A stretch of DNA of 64,000 nt from Paenibacillus montanisoli (GCF_003268025.1 NZ_QLUW01000001.1:310001-374000); one strand, 5' to 3'; shown: positions 52,433 to 60,501, counted from the first letter of the stretch. Notes: generated from the sequence alone by a model not told the origin. Translations and numbers: made by a program.

Positions 52433-53260
52433 TTAATCTTCAACGTAGAAATGGTCCCTACCGCGTGCTGTTCCTAAATACTTAACCGTCTTGCCGCCGA
52501 AACACTTGCTAATTGCTTGCTCTACTTTAGCTACATCGTCAGGGATAGGATTAAAGTTGCTTATCTCAACATATTTGGAGGCAGGGTCGAAGTATACGCC
52601 TGCAAAGAGAAACCCTTTGTTTTTAATCGCTGTTTCAATTTCTTCCGTTTTTTTGTTCAATTCAGGGGAAACATGACTGTTCATGAAAATAACCGCATAG
52701 TCTTCACCGAGTTTCATAGCATCAGTTGCTTCCCAATCAAAATACTTACTTGTCGGATAGTTCTTTTCTAGGATAGGTTTAATGTCTGCTAATGAATTTC
52801 CATCACGATTAAGCTTTTGGATTTCTGCTTCTGTTGGAAGAAAAATCAGTATTTTTCCGTTTTTTCCGTCATCTTCAATTTTAACCGACTCGCCGTAACC
52901 ATGTCTTGTAAGAACAGGGTCAACATTCATTTTAAGCGCAGGATTTGGCTTTGGGCTCGGTAGACTCGACGAACTCTCAATCTCAGTCAAACGTGCCTTG
53001 AGCGTCACATTTTCCTTCTTTAATGCGTCAATGTCTGCTAGCGCCTTGCTTACCTTCGCTTCGATATCCGTAACTGTGTTTCTATTAGCCTCAATCTGCT
53101 GAGGGACACCTGCTTGCTGAGAGAGGCCTGCCATTTCATTTGAGACTATTCGTTGCTGTTCCTTAGGTGTGGAATTTGCACCATATTGTTTGTTCGTACA
53201 AGCTGTAATTGTAATAGCCATTATTGAAATCCAAAGACTTATGTAAATCTTCCTCATCAT
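52433..53260 (-). CDS. Lipoprotein with coiled-coil stalk
   Basis: The 275-residue protein has a signal sequence with lipobox TITAC, a helical heptad-rich stalk (about 40-95, VSKALADIDALKKENVTLKA), a Pro/Ser linker and a C-terminal globular domain of unknown type. GGAGG precedes the ATG, and a second ATG follows at once. The design suggests a surface-exposed binding or scaffolding lipoprotein. Between this gene and 53590 there is about 330 bp holding only an 11-codon ORF and a motif copy. Confidence 0.75.
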   Translation of the reverse strand: MMRKIYISLWISIMAITITACTNKQYGANSTPKEQQRIVSNEMAGLSQQAGVPQQIEANRNTVTDIEAKVSKALADIDALKKENVTLKARLTEIESSSSLPSPKPNPALKMNVDPVLTRHGYGESVKIEDDGKNGKILIFLPTEAEIQKLNRDGNSLADIKPILEKNYPTSKYFDWEATDAMKLGEDYAVIFMNSHVSPELNKKTEEIETAIKNKGFLFAGVYFDPASKYVEISNFNPIPDDVAKVEQAISKCFGGKTVKYLGTARGRDHFYVED

Positions 53261-53425
53261 TTTTCCTCCAAAGGCTGGTTTTTTCTGGTTATTACCATTC
53301 CCTTGTGAAAATTATGTTATTCACATCGAAATGACATAGCGAAGTGGAGCAGTTTTGCGCAACATTGATTTGAATATTACGTATTTAATTTAAAGAAGTG
53401 ACTAATGCGAAGGAGATTACTCTAA

Positions 53426-53461
53426 ATGTGCCTGAGATATTATAATTATGGGGAACGATAG
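53426..53461 (+). CDS. Eleven-codon ORF ending inside the dispersed motif
   Basis: AAGGAGATT is well placed before an ATG at 53426 that reads MCLRYYNYGER and stops at TAG 53459-53461, where the stop is the last part of GGGGAACGATAG, a copy of the dispersed motif. It looks like a gene start joined to a repeat copy, similar to 50826-50864. Confidence 0.3.
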   Translation: MCLRYYNYGER

Positions 53462-53589
53462 ACGAGGGGCTTGCTACGGCGGCTCCTTATCGTTTGTTAA
53501 GTAACCGGCAGGTTTGTTTATTAAAGGGTCGAATGGAAATGTACAAGATAAATAATGTAAGCAAAGAATTATCAGAAAAGGTGGCACAT

Positions 53590-53775
53590 ATGAAAAAGTA
53601 CAATTTTATTCGTCCGATTATGCTGATTGCGATTGCGCTCCTAACAAAGAGCTTGGTTACCAATCTTTGCATGGTGCTGGGAATGGGACCAGAGCCAGCC
53701 AATAACTTAGGTTTCATTTCCATGCTGATTGCTGGGTTCGTGGTCTATTCCAGAATCCGAAGAAGCCCGAAATAG
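53590..53775 (+). CDS. Small hypothetical membrane protein
   Basis: From the ATG at 53590 (AAAAGGTGG 5 nt upstream) the product has 61 residues with two hydrophobic helices (IRPIMLIAIALLTKSLVTNL and NNLGFISMLIAGFVVYS). An upstream in-frame ATG at 53533 would add 19 mostly polar residues with a poorer site. Not recognised. Confidence 0.55.
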   Translation: MKKYNFIRPIMLIAIALLTKSLVTNLCMVLGMGPEPANNLGFISMLIAGFVVYSRIRRSPK

Positions 53776-53832
53776 GATTTGCACTGGCTAACGGACAGAT
53801 TTGCGTAACAATTGAATAACAAAGATATCAAA

Positions 53833-53868
53833 AAAGGAGCAGTCTGCGCGGCAACTGCTCCTTTTTTT
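53833..53868 (+). terminator. Terminator
   Basis: AAAGGAGCAGT (53833-53843) pairs perfectly with ACTGCTCCTTT (53854-53864), followed by more T. Confidence 0.88.
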
Positions 53869-54037
53869 CATATTGCCGATACAGGAGGAAGGAAAAATGA
53901 AAATATGACCTCAAATTTATGTAAGAGGATCGATTGAAGCGGTAGAGTTAAAAAGGCTTTTAATGCCACGTTAGGATTTAATGTGAAACGATGGTTACAA
54001 TAAATGGAAGTTGAGATAATGATATTAAGGAGGTAAG

Positions 54038-54304
54038 ATGAAAGTTCATTTTTTTCGAGCAGTTGCAGTGGGATTAATATTTGTAATTGTCTTTTATGCA
54101 TTTCAATTTATACAAGGTATGTATCTTACAATGAAACATGTACCAGACCTTGTCGAGTCATATGAGTCAGTTAATCATTTGCAAGATAAAGTTACATTTG
54201 GATATCAATCAAGCTCTATTTGGCGTACAGTAGAGATACCGGTATTGATGCTGCTAGGGATTGTTGTTTATTATACACTCAGGAAATGGAGGAAGAAAAA
54301 ATAG
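54038..54304 (+). CDS. Small hypothetical membrane protein
   Basis: The 88-residue protein has two membrane helices (6-27 and 64-80), a short extracellular loop between and a Lys/Arg-rich C-terminus. AAGGAGG is ideally placed before the ATG, so it is very likely translated. Not recognised. The P-loop kinase gene begins 36 nt later. Confidence 0.65.
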   Translation: MKVHFFRAVAVGLIFVIVFYAFQFIQGMYLTMKHVPDLVESYESVNHLQDKVTFGYQSSSIWRTVEIPVLMLLGIVVYYTLRKWRKKK

Positions 54305-54340
54305 CGTTGCGCTAATGTAGTGTTGAAGGAGGGAAGTTTT

Positions 54341-54862
54341 ATGCTGTATATCTTTGGCGGGTTGCCAGGCACCGGAAAGTCTACGTTATCAGCAGCTTTG
54401 GCCAGCGAACTTCGGGCCACGTATCTTCGGGTCGATGTCGTGGAACAGGCTATGCGAGTTGCCGGGCTCAGGGTTGAGGGGCCTGAAGGTTATATTGTGT
54501 GTTACGAGATTGCGAAGCAGAATCTCCGTTTAGGCCTCGAAGTGATAGCAGACACGGTCAATCCCATTCATATAACACGCCAAGCTTGGCGCAGCGTGGC
54601 GGAGTCTCTCGAAATTCCGTTTGTCGAAATCGAAGTGGTCTGCTCCGATGAACGTGAACACAAGCATCGAGTCACTACGCGTATAACTGATATTCCCGGC
54701 TTTACTCTCCCCACGTGGAATGAGGTTAAGAGCAGACATTACGAGGTTTGGGACCGCGATCACATCATTATCGACACGGCTCATCAAACCGTGGACGAAA
54801 GCTTGATGGCGTTGCGCGAACTGCTAGGTCTGAAGAGCAAAATCGTTAATGGATTGAGCTAA
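54341..54862 (+). CDS. P-loop kinase (AAA_33 type)
   Basis: The 173-residue cytosolic protein begins MLYIFGGLPGTGKST, a clear Walker A, and has the layout of small zeta-toxin/nucleotide-kinase-like proteins (IADTVNPI, then lid arginines in HKHRVTTRI). The substrate is unknown. AAGGAGGG is 9 nt before the ATG; a TTG at 54320 lies before it. Its last codons and stop (GLS, TAA) are formed by the dispersed motif, as in the broken gene ending at 59398. Confidence 0.82.
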   Translation: MLYIFGGLPGTGKSTLSAALASELRATYLRVDVVEQAMRVAGLRVEGPEGYIVCYEIAKQNLRLGLEVIADTVNPIHITRQAWRSVAESLEIPFVEIEVVCSDEREHKHRVTTRITDIPGFTLPTWNEVKSRHYEVWDRDHIIIDTAHQTVDESLMALRELLGLKSKIVNGLS

Positions 54863-54914
54863 CGGGAAGTTCAATCGAAACAACGTAGACAGCCGATAAA
54901 ACGGCTGTTTTTTT
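54858..54914 (+). repeat. Dispersed motif plus terminator hairpin
   Basis: GCTAACGGGAAG starts inside the stop codon of the kinase gene. About 20 nt later ACAGCCG (54889-54895) pairs with CGGCTGT (54902-54908), followed by six more T. This is one of the clearest examples of the motif-hairpin arrangement. Confidence 0.75.
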
Positions 54915-55080
54915 ATAATGGGCAGGTTAGCAAAATCAAGTATACTATCGAAGCTCGTATATAAAATAGGATACTGGTATCTGGTTCGCGAATATTCATG
55001 TTATGGATTTTTTTCGAAGTTCGTCCATAAGATGTTTAGAAAGAACCGAGAAAATAATAATCAAGAAGTGAGGTTTTAGG

Positions 55081-55569
55081 ATGAATTACAAATCTATTCT
55101 CATTGATCAATTAAACGCTTGTTATAACGATAAGAGCTGGTTTATTCCTCTTCAAGAAGTACTAATTGATTTAAATGCAGAACAAGCTGCGAGGGAGTAT
55201 GCAAGCAAACAATCCATATGGGCAATTGTGAATCATCTTATTTTTTGGAATGAGAAATGGCTGGAGAGATTTGAGATCGAACAGTTTGAATTACCAGGTA
55301 CCACAAACAACGAGGATACGTTTTATGTAGATCCAAACACCATTAATGATGCTGAATGGAATAGAACCCTACAAAGACTCGATCTAGTATTTAGAAGTTG
55401 GAATACGGCGCTTGAGAAAAGCGAAGAATTTAAACTCAGTTCGGAAATCTCATCGTATTTCAACGCTCCTTGGTGGGGAGTAGTATCTAATTTATGCCTA
55501 CATAATGCTTATCATATTGGTCAAATAATGCTACTCAAGAAACTAATGCAACTCCAAAAAATCGATTAG
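55081..55569 (+). CDS. DinB family protein
   Basis: The 162-residue protein is a DinB/YfiT-type four-helix bundle. Likely metal-binding histidines lie in IVNHLIFW near residue 52 and in the C-terminal HNAYHIGQI pair, the family hallmark. Such proteins are metal-dependent thiol transferases or of unknown function. GAGGTTTTAGG precedes the ATG. No neighbour points to a pathway. Confidence 0.88.
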   Translation: MNYKSILIDQLNACYNDKSWFIPLQEVLIDLNAEQAAREYASKQSIWAIVNHLIFWNEKWLERFEIEQFELPGTTNNEDTFYVDPNTINDAEWNRTLQRLDLVFRSWNTALEKSEEFKLSSEISSYFNAPWWGVVSNLCLHNAYHIGQIMLLKKLMQLQKID

Positions 55570-55689
55570 CAGGTTTTCGGAATTGACGATTCAGTGTCGG
55601 ATCTGCTGCTTATGATCGCGCTGTCAACCCAATCTGACCTTGCATACACTGATCATGGTCACAGATGATTAATGAGCGGGTGGACATCA

Positions 55690-56604
55690 ATGATTCTGGC
55701 GGTTATAGGCGCAGGCGGAGTCGGGGCTTATTGCGGAGGTATGCTGAGCCCGTTCGTAAACGAAGTCGTTTTTGTGGCAAGAGGTGAGCATTTGCAAGCG
55801 ATGAGACGGGATGGATTAATCATTCAATCCGGCTTAAAAAGCAGTCATTTCCAAGGTACGTTCACTGATGATTTTAAAACGATTTCCCAAGCGGATCTAC
55901 TATTATTTACAGTAAATTCGTACCAAACGGCTGAGGCAGCCAAAAGCATGCTCCCCTATGTAAAACCCGGCGCGGTTATTCTAACTCTGCAAAACGGGGT
56001 AGACAATGAGGAAATACTAACCGACTTATTCGGAAGAGATCAGGTTATTTCCGGCATTGCCTACCTGAATGTGAAAGTAGTGCGCCCCGGTGTGATCAGT
56101 CAAGAAAACGTTCGAACCTTTGTCATCGGTCACTTGTCGGAAAACACGCAAAAGCATGTGGAATTTTGGAATAATCTGTTCAATAAAGCTGGTTTGAACT
56201 GCTCGCAATCATTAAACATCGTAGAAACCAAATGGGTAAAGTATTTATGGAATGTTACTTTCAATCCTTTATCTGCTTTGAAAATGGCAACAGTCGGTGA
56301 TATTCCCGATGACGCAGAGCTAAGAAGATGGGCTGAAGAAATCCTTCGAGAAACCGTTTGTATTGGAAGGGCCTTGGGGGTAGATTTGAAACAGGAAGCA
56401 ATAAATGAAGTATTTCCTATAGGGGAGCGCGTAAGAAGCCACAAACCCTCTATGCTCCAACATAGAGAACAAGGAAAGAAAATGGAAATTGAATCATTAT
56501 GCGGCTACCTGGTGCGAAAGGCTCAAATATTAGGAATCGAGGCCCCGGTTATAAAAGAAATGTACAACTCCTTATTAGCTATCGAGGAGGGTCAAGGGCG
56601 CTGA
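55690..56604 (+). CDS. Ketopantoate reductase family (PanE/ApbA) protein
   Basis: The 304-residue protein has an N-terminal NAD(P)-binding GAGGVGAYCGG, the segment LTLQNGVDNEE, and the C-terminal helical domain with KYLWNVTFNPLSAL containing the catalytic Lys, as in ketopantoate reductases. These reduce 2-dehydropantoate to pantoate for coenzyme A synthesis, but many genomes hold paralogs with other substrates; nothing nearby supports pantothenate synthesis. GGGTGGA supports the ATG at 55690 over 55672. Confidence 0.85.
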   Translation: MILAVIGAGGVGAYCGGMLSPFVNEVVFVARGEHLQAMRRDGLIIQSGLKSSHFQGTFTDDFKTISQADLLLFTVNSYQTAEAAKSMLPYVKPGAVILTLQNGVDNEEILTDLFGRDQVISGIAYLNVKVVRPGVISQENVRTFVIGHLSENTQKHVEFWNNLFNKAGLNCSQSLNIVETKWVKYLWNVTFNPLSALKMATVGDIPDDAELRRWAEEILRETVCIGRALGVDLKQEAINEVFPIGERVRSHKPSMLQHREQGKKMEIESLCGYLVRKAQILGIEAPVIKEMYNSLLAIEEGQGR

Positions 56605-56657
56605 GATTTGAACCGCTTATCCAGAGATAGAGAATGCAATAGATATACACATGATTG

Positions 56658-56688
56658 AAGTCCGCGGAATACGCGGGCTTTTTGATTT
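56658..56688 (+). terminator. Terminator related to the second repeat family
   Basis: AAGTCCGCG (56658-56666) pairs with CGCGGGCTT (56672-56680), then TTTGATTT. The preceding TGATTG and the stem sequence match the central hairpin of the elements at 57056 and 63876. Confidence 0.75.
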
Positions 56689-56829
56689 AATGGACAGCAT
56701 TAGTTTCGAAATTGCCTGGTCTAGGGATGTCGCGTGGCCATAAGGGAGACACAGTATAATCTACCAAACAATAGGGAAAGATATTGATAGATTATAGCTG
56801 GTTTTTAAATGTAAGGAGGACATCTCTAC

Positions 56830-57045
56830 ATGAAATGTTTGAATTGTAATTCGATTGATATTGGTAAGATCGGTAAACAGCAATATTTTTGTTGGAACTG
56901 CTGTATTGAAATTACAGTAAATGGTGAGAAACTGGACTTATTTCAGGTTGAAAAAGACGGCACTGTAAGCTCGCTAAACGATTTGTTTTTTGAAGAAATT
57001 CATTCAAAGAACCACCAACATGACTTTGTGAAGGTAATTGAATGA
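56830..57045 (+). CDS. Small CxxC-pair protein (zinc-ribbon-like)
   Basis: The 71-residue protein has CLNC (3-6) and CWNC (22-25) spaced like a four-cysteine zinc ribbon, followed by an acidic tail. AAGGAGG lies before the ATG. Such small ribbons often regulate or bind nucleic acids, but this family is not recognised. It is followed directly by the second repeat family element. Confidence 0.7.
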   Translation: MKCLNCNSIDIGKIGKQQYFCWNCCIEITVNGEKLDLFQVEKDGTVSSLNDLFFEEIHSKNHQHDFVKVIE

Positions 57046-57055
57046 AGATTGTCAA

Positions 57056-57150
57056 ATGACAAGAAAATTGTCCGAATGAAGTCCGCTGAAAACGCGGACT
57101 TTTTTTTATCGGATCATGTTCTTGCCATTTGACGATGACTTGAACTTACA
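57056..57150 (+). repeat. Second repeat family element, copy 1
   Basis: ATGACAAGAAAATTGTCCGA (57056-57075) is followed by a terminator hairpin AGTCCGC/GCGGACT (57080-57086, 57094-57100) with eight T. Then comes the inverted unit TCGGATCATGTTCTTGCCAT and a partial direct unit. Layout and sequence match 63876-63975 at the right edge of the window. Confidence 0.7.
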
Positions 57151-57210
57151 GGATTCACGTAACCACTCCTTGAATGATATTCGCCGGCAGCCTCTGACGA
57201 CCACAAAAAA

Positions 57211-57263
57211 ATGAGGTCACCCAGTAAGTTCTGGTGACCTCATTATACGAACGGGCAGGATAA
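57211..57263 (+). repeat. Hairpin plus accessory-zone motif
   Basis: ATGAGGTCACC (57211-57221) pairs perfectly with GGTGACCTCAT (57233-57243), with CAG/CTG inside. CGAACGGGCAGGATAA (57248-57263) follows. Same element as at 45628-45680. Confidence 0.7.
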
Positions 57264-57315
57264 CATAATATTTGCGTGGAATAAATTGGTGAAACACATT
57301 AAAGGGGGGAGATTT

Positions 57316-57597
57316 TTGAGTGAATCTTTTGAAATGATTATATCTCAATACGAAAAGCTTACTGATGCAGAGAAGATACAAGTAATAACCGTGTTATCAA
57401 AACACATGGACAAGCCAATACAAATTTCTATAAGTGGTTTGTCTTTGCTTAATACAGATGAGATAGAGATTATCAAAAACACACTAAATGGGATCATTCT
57501 CACGAAAGAAAATGTCCCGGATATACGTGAAGCATATGAAAGGTTAAGAGGTACAGATTTACCTCGTAATATTTCCTTTGGTCCCAGGCATGACTGA
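57316..57597 (+). CDS. Hypothetical protein
   Basis: From the TTG at 57316, with GGGGGGAG just upstream, the protein has 93 residues, no signal peptide, a helix-rich N-terminal half (EMIISQYEKLTDAEKIQVIT) and a basic end. Not recognised. Its TGA is followed directly by the dispersed motif at 57598. Confidence 0.55.
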   Translation: MSESFEMIISQYEKLTDAEKIQVITVLSKHMDKPIQISISGLSLLNTDEIEIIKNTLNGIILTKENVPDIREAYERLRGTDLPRNISFGPRHD

Positions 57598-57651
57598 GCT
57601 AACGGGGAACGATAGCAAAATGAAGAACCGGTTGCCGAACTATCGGCAGCC
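57598..57651 (+). repeat. Dispersed motif plus hairpin
   Basis: GCTAACGGGGAACGATAG (57598-57615) begins at the stop of the preceding gene. GGTTGCCG (57630-57637) pairs with CGGCAGCC (57644-57651). A second diverged motif, GCTAATGGCAGATTTG, follows at 57658. Confidence 0.75.
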
Positions 57652-57702
57652 TATTCCGCTAATGGCAGATTTGTTCAACAAAAAACGGAGGAATGGCTCT
57701 GC

Positions 57703-58149
57703 ATGAAGCATAAAAAATTCTTGCTTTTGTTCTTTGTCATTGTATTAACGTGGTTTTCGTCGAATATAGAAGGTGCTTTTGCCAGCACCTACCCAAGTAG
57801 CGTTGCTTGGAATAATTACTTGTATGGACTTTCTGTCGAGGAAGTCGATAGCAAAGACATCGGCAATGAGATTGGAAAAATTAAGCGCCAAAGAACCCCG
57901 ATGCCAAAGAAGAACGGCGAGTCAAACGAAAAACATCATGTGGGAAGCTCGTTGTTTGAAATTAAAGGGGTGGACATTAAGGATGCAATTGCAGTTAAGG
58001 TAGATGAAAAGTTTTTTAAGGCATCCCAAATAGGACCACTTCAAGAGCTGTCCAATGTAAAACCATGGGCAGCAACATTATCTGTTGTCGGTCTCTTGGT
58101 CCTTTTAACAGCCATGGCTATATGGAGAAAAAGGAGAAGCATAGGTTAG
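57703..58149 (+). CDS. Secreted protein with C-terminal membrane anchor
   Basis: The 148-residue protein has a signal peptide (probable cut after AFA near residue 27), a charged extracellular part and a C-terminal hydrophobic helix (LSVVGLLVLLTAMAIW) followed by RKRR, the topology of a type I membrane protein. GGAGG lies about 10 nt before the ATG. Not recognised. The layout resembles sortase substrates but no LPxTG-type motif is present. Confidence 0.7.
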   Translation: MKHKKFLLLFFVIVLTWFSSNIEGAFASTYPSSVAWNNYLYGLSVEEVDSKDIGNEIGKIKRQRTPMPKKNGESNEKHHVGSSLFEIKGVDIKDAIAVKVDEKFFKASQIGPLQELSNVKPWAATLSVVGLLVLLTAMAIWRKRRSIG

Positions 58150-58157
58150 CTTATTCC

Positions 58158-58445
58158 GCTAACGGGGAACGGTAGCCCATTGCTCCAGTAAGGAGAGCGA
58201 AGTCTTGACCTGTCGTCCTTTTTTATGCGCTAATATGTTGAAAAAGATAATATTCGCGCTTCGTTAGACAAGCTGCCCCGGTCGAGTATTTCGAGGATTT
58301 GATTCGGTCTTTCATTAAGCTAACAGGCACGATAGCAAAACGGGAAAGGGCTGCCGTTGTCGGCAGCTGTTTGAGCTAAAGGGCAGATTACTTCAATGTA
58401 TGGCTGCCGTTTCTCAACTAACGGGCAGGATAGTTCATTGATTTT
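58158..58445 (+). repeat. Cluster of four dispersed-motif copies
   Basis: This gene-free stretch (58150-58544) holds motif copies at 58158-58175, 58319-58335, 58375-58390 and 58418-58433, with a GCTGCCG/CGGCAGC hairpin (58350-58367) and a GGCTGCCG half-stem. Between the first two, frames such as EYFEDLIRSFIKLT read as possible gene remnants but cannot be assigned. Tandem accumulation suggests repeated insertion or deletion at this spot. Confidence 0.7.
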
Positions 58446-58544
58446 GATAGTTCATTGATTTCGTTGAATACTCAAAGGACGGAATTTTGCAAACTTCGCA
58501 AATAAACATTAACTGATATTAACGCGATTCTAAGGAGAGACAAT

Positions 58545-58685
58545 ATGAAAAAGATAATTTGGTTACTTTCATTTGTCATTGTTATCCTTAGCATTGGTCT
58601 CTTTTATTCAATTCGATTGAATGTAACGAACAAAAATGATTACCTTCAAAGAAGCTTTCTTTATAAATTTGTTAAATTGATTTGA
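58545..58685 (+). CDS. Small membrane protein (46 residues)
   Basis: AAGGAGAGA precedes the ATG at 58545. The product has one hydrophobic helix (IIWLLSFVIVILSIGLFYS) and a basic, aromatic end. Its TGA overlaps a TTG start of the next gene (TTGA), so the two are probably coupled: a membrane peptide with a soluble partner, or one protein split by a frameshift. Confidence 0.6.
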   Translation: MKKIIWLLSFVIVILSIGLFYSIRLNVTNKNDYLQRSFLYKFVKLI

Positions 58686-58981
58686 ATAGAATGAATACAC
58701 TCTATGAGAGATTCCTGGAGCATAAAGGCGATTACCTAGTGGTAGTAGGACCTACTATAGACAGTGGACCAGTTATAACTAGCATCAATTCAAATGGCAA
58801 GGAAATAGTATGGATAAATGATATGTCTAGAGATGCATACAGTAATGGTGCGATAGAAGTATATAAATGTGAAAAATTAAATAAAGAAGAGGAGAACGCA
58901 AGAACAGTTTTTTCAGTTTCAATTTGCGAAGGTTATTTAGAAGACGATATAAAGGGATACATAGCATTTCCAAAGAAATAA
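58682..58981 (+). CDS. Hypothetical protein, coupled to a membrane peptide
   Basis: The 99-residue product, from the TTG at 58682 that overlaps the previous stop, has no signal peptide; a beta-rich core (YLVVVGPTIDSGPVITSINS) is followed by an acidic segment. Without its own ribosome binding site it depends on the upstream gene. An in-frame ATG lies at 58691. Not recognised. Extracytoplasmic location would follow if it were fused to the upstream helix. Confidence 0.5.
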   Translation: MNRMNTLYERFLEHKGDYLVVVGPTIDSGPVITSINSNGKEIVWINDMSRDAYSNGAIEVYKCEKLNKEEENARTVFSVSICEGYLEDDIKGYIAFPKK

Positions 58982-59016
58982 AAAGTAACATGAAGGTATT
59001 CCAGAGAGTTCTTTAC

Positions 59017-59033
59017 GCTAACGGGCACAATAG
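59017..59033 (+). repeat. Dispersed motif copy
   Basis: GCTAACGGGCACAATAG differs from the commonest form at one position and is followed by a GGCTGCC half-stem without its partner. Confidence 0.7.
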
Positions 59034-59071
59034 TTCCAAACGAAGAACAGGCTGCCTATGGAGTGAAATCA

Positions 59072-59398
59072 ATGTATGACTATATTAGTATCCATTCTGA
59101 TAATTACACGAAAAAAGTGAAATCCAAGGTCTTAGAGCAACATTAATTCGTAACTTAAAATTCGAAAAGATAAGTCACTTGACATTTAGCAAAGAAATCA
59201 ATGGAGAAGTTATCACTTGCTGATAAAATTGGTAACTATGGGTTCAATACACTCGATGGGATTGAAGAAGTGAATTTGATTGAAATTGATTTACCTAGAT
59301 ATATTGACGACATGCTGGAGCAAACAATAACCGAAATTGCTATCGCGATTGCAAATGAGTTTTCATGGGAAATTGACGAAAATCATGGATTGAGCTAA
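59072..59398 (+). pseudogene. Broken gene with two frameshifts
   Basis: An ATG at 59072 (GGAG 8 nt upstream) reads YDYISIHSDNYTKKVKSKVL and stops at a TAA. The next frame continues LIRNLKFEKISHLTFSKEI and NGEVIT, and the third frame continues LADKIGNYGFNTLDGIEEV to IDENHGLS, ending at 59398. The pieces join in order with no gap, so this was one gene of about 108 codons hit by two small indels. Family unknown. Its final GLS and stop lie in the dispersed motif. Confidence 0.75.
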
Positions 59399-59440
59399 CG
59401 GGCACGATACTTGAGCGGCTGCCATGGAGCAGCCGTTTTG
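59394..59440 (+). repeat. Dispersed motif plus terminator
   Basis: GCTAACGGGCACGATA (59394-59409) includes the stop of the broken gene; CGGCTGC (59416-59422) pairs with GCAGCCG (59429-59435), followed by TTTT. Confidence 0.8.
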
Positions 59441-59469
59441 AACGAACTGCTGACAGGAAGGGGATATAA

Positions 59470-59871
59470 ATGGAAAGCAAACAGACAGGGTTCAGAACAA
59501 TTGATGAGTATGTATCGCAATTTCCACAGGAGATACAGGACATTTTACATCAGGTAAGAAGAGTCATTCATGAGGCGGCGCCGGATGCGAAAGAAAAGAT
59601 CAGCTACCAGATGCCGACCTTTGATTTTCACGGGAACCTGGTGCACTTTGCCGCGTTCAATTCTCACATTGGCTTCTACCCGACTCCAAGCGGAATAGAA
59701 GCCTTTCAGGGGGAGTTGTCCGCCTACAAAGGAGCCAAAGGCTCCGTCCAGTTCCCCTTTACCAAGCCAATACCCTACGACCTGATTTCCAGAATTGTCC
59801 GCTTCCGGGCAGCAGAGAACATCCAAAAGGCGAAAAGTAAGGGGAAGGCTAAGGGGAAGGGGAAGAAGTGA
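59470..59871 (+). CDS. YdhG/DUF1801 family protein
   Basis: The 133-residue protein matches the YdhG/DUF1801 fold (TIDEYVSQFPQEIQDILHQV, ISYQMPTFDFHGNLVHFAAF, HIGFYPTPSGIEAF). A B. subtilis relative has been described as a frataxin-like iron chaperone, but many members have no known role. The C-terminus is a Lys-rich tail made of short repeats (KSKGKAKGKGKK). AGGAAGGGG precedes the ATG. Cytoplasmic. Confidence 0.87.
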   Translation: MESKQTGFRTIDEYVSQFPQEIQDILHQVRRVIHEAAPDAKEKISYQMPTFDFHGNLVHFAAFNSHIGFYPTPSGIEAFQGELSAYKGAKGSVQFPFTKPIPYDLISRIVRFRAAENIQKAKSKGKAKGKGKK

Positions 59872-59974
59872 AAATTAACAACCTTTTTAAGGAATTCATT
59901 GATCAAATAATTAAGAGTTGTGACTTCGTATAACAACGTATTCACGCTTCGGGCCATTCGGCTTGATTCATTCA

Positions 59975-60046
59975 GCTAACGGGCACGATAGCTAAATAAA
60001 ACAGCGTCAGTCGAGGACTTGAATGTCCATACTGACGTTGTTTTAA
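59975..60046 (+). repeat. Dispersed motif plus terminator
   Basis: GCTAACGGGCACGATAG (59975-59991) is followed by GCTAAATAAA and a hairpin ACAGCGTCAGT/ACTGACGTTGT (60001-60011, 60031-60041) with TTTTAATTT. The motif and its extension are identical to the copy at 63143. Confidence 0.75.
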
Positions 60047-60138
60047 TTTCAGTCTATGGTCGCGTAGTTCAGGATCCACCGGAAAATACCGGTGAACGAT
60101 AACGATGATTCATCGACTGCCTGAGTCTGCGGACAATA

Positions 60139-60154
60139 GGGTCAAGTTTTTGTC
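60139..60154. repeat. Diverged unit of the second repeat family
   Basis: GGGTCAAGTTTTTGTC matches the inverted unit GGATCAAGTTCTTGTC at 14 of 16 positions. It overlaps the last codons and stop of the ArsR gene. Chance similarity is possible. Confidence 0.35.
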
Positions 60155-60501
60155 GTCCGACAAGAAGCTTCGGTCACGTTGGAAATAGGCTCGTTTGAGC
60201 CTGCGTAGGCATTTAGAATGGAACTGAGCAAGCCGGGGAATCTTTCTTCTAGATCAGCCGATCGAATGGACAAGAAACGCTGGGTTCCCTGCACGCGAAC
60301 TTGTACGACCCCTGCTTCGCGCATCGTACGGACGTGGTGGGACAAGGTCGATTTCACGACGTTGGCATCGATGCCGCCACAAGTGCATTCCCCTATTCTG
60401 CTGATTTCTGCCACAATGGATAACCGGACGGGATCACTCAACGCATAGAGGATGGACGAGAGATGAATATCGGCTTTGTCCGGGTGATAAAGTATCTTCA
60501 G
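60142..60501 (-). CDS. ArsR family transcriptional regulator
   Basis: The winged-helix regulator reads about 119 residues from a CTG at 60501: LYALSDPVRLSIVAEI, CGGIDANVVKSTLSHHVRTM as recognition region and VQGTQRFLSIR as wing. AAGGAGGA (60508-60515) is spaced ideally for this CTG, and relatives commonly start MKILYHP exactly here; a longer frame from a GTG at 60543 lacks a good site. There is a CTC-like ECTCGG, but the full metal-binding ELCVCD motif is not present, so it may sense redox or an electrophile. It is divergent from the OYE gene, its likely target. Confidence 0.85.
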   Translation of the reverse strand: MKILYHPDKADIHLSSILYALSDPVRLSIVAEISRIGECTCGGIDANVVKSTLSHHVRTMREAGVVQVRVQGTQRFLSIRSADLEERFPGLLSSILNAYAGSNEPISNVTEASCRTTKT

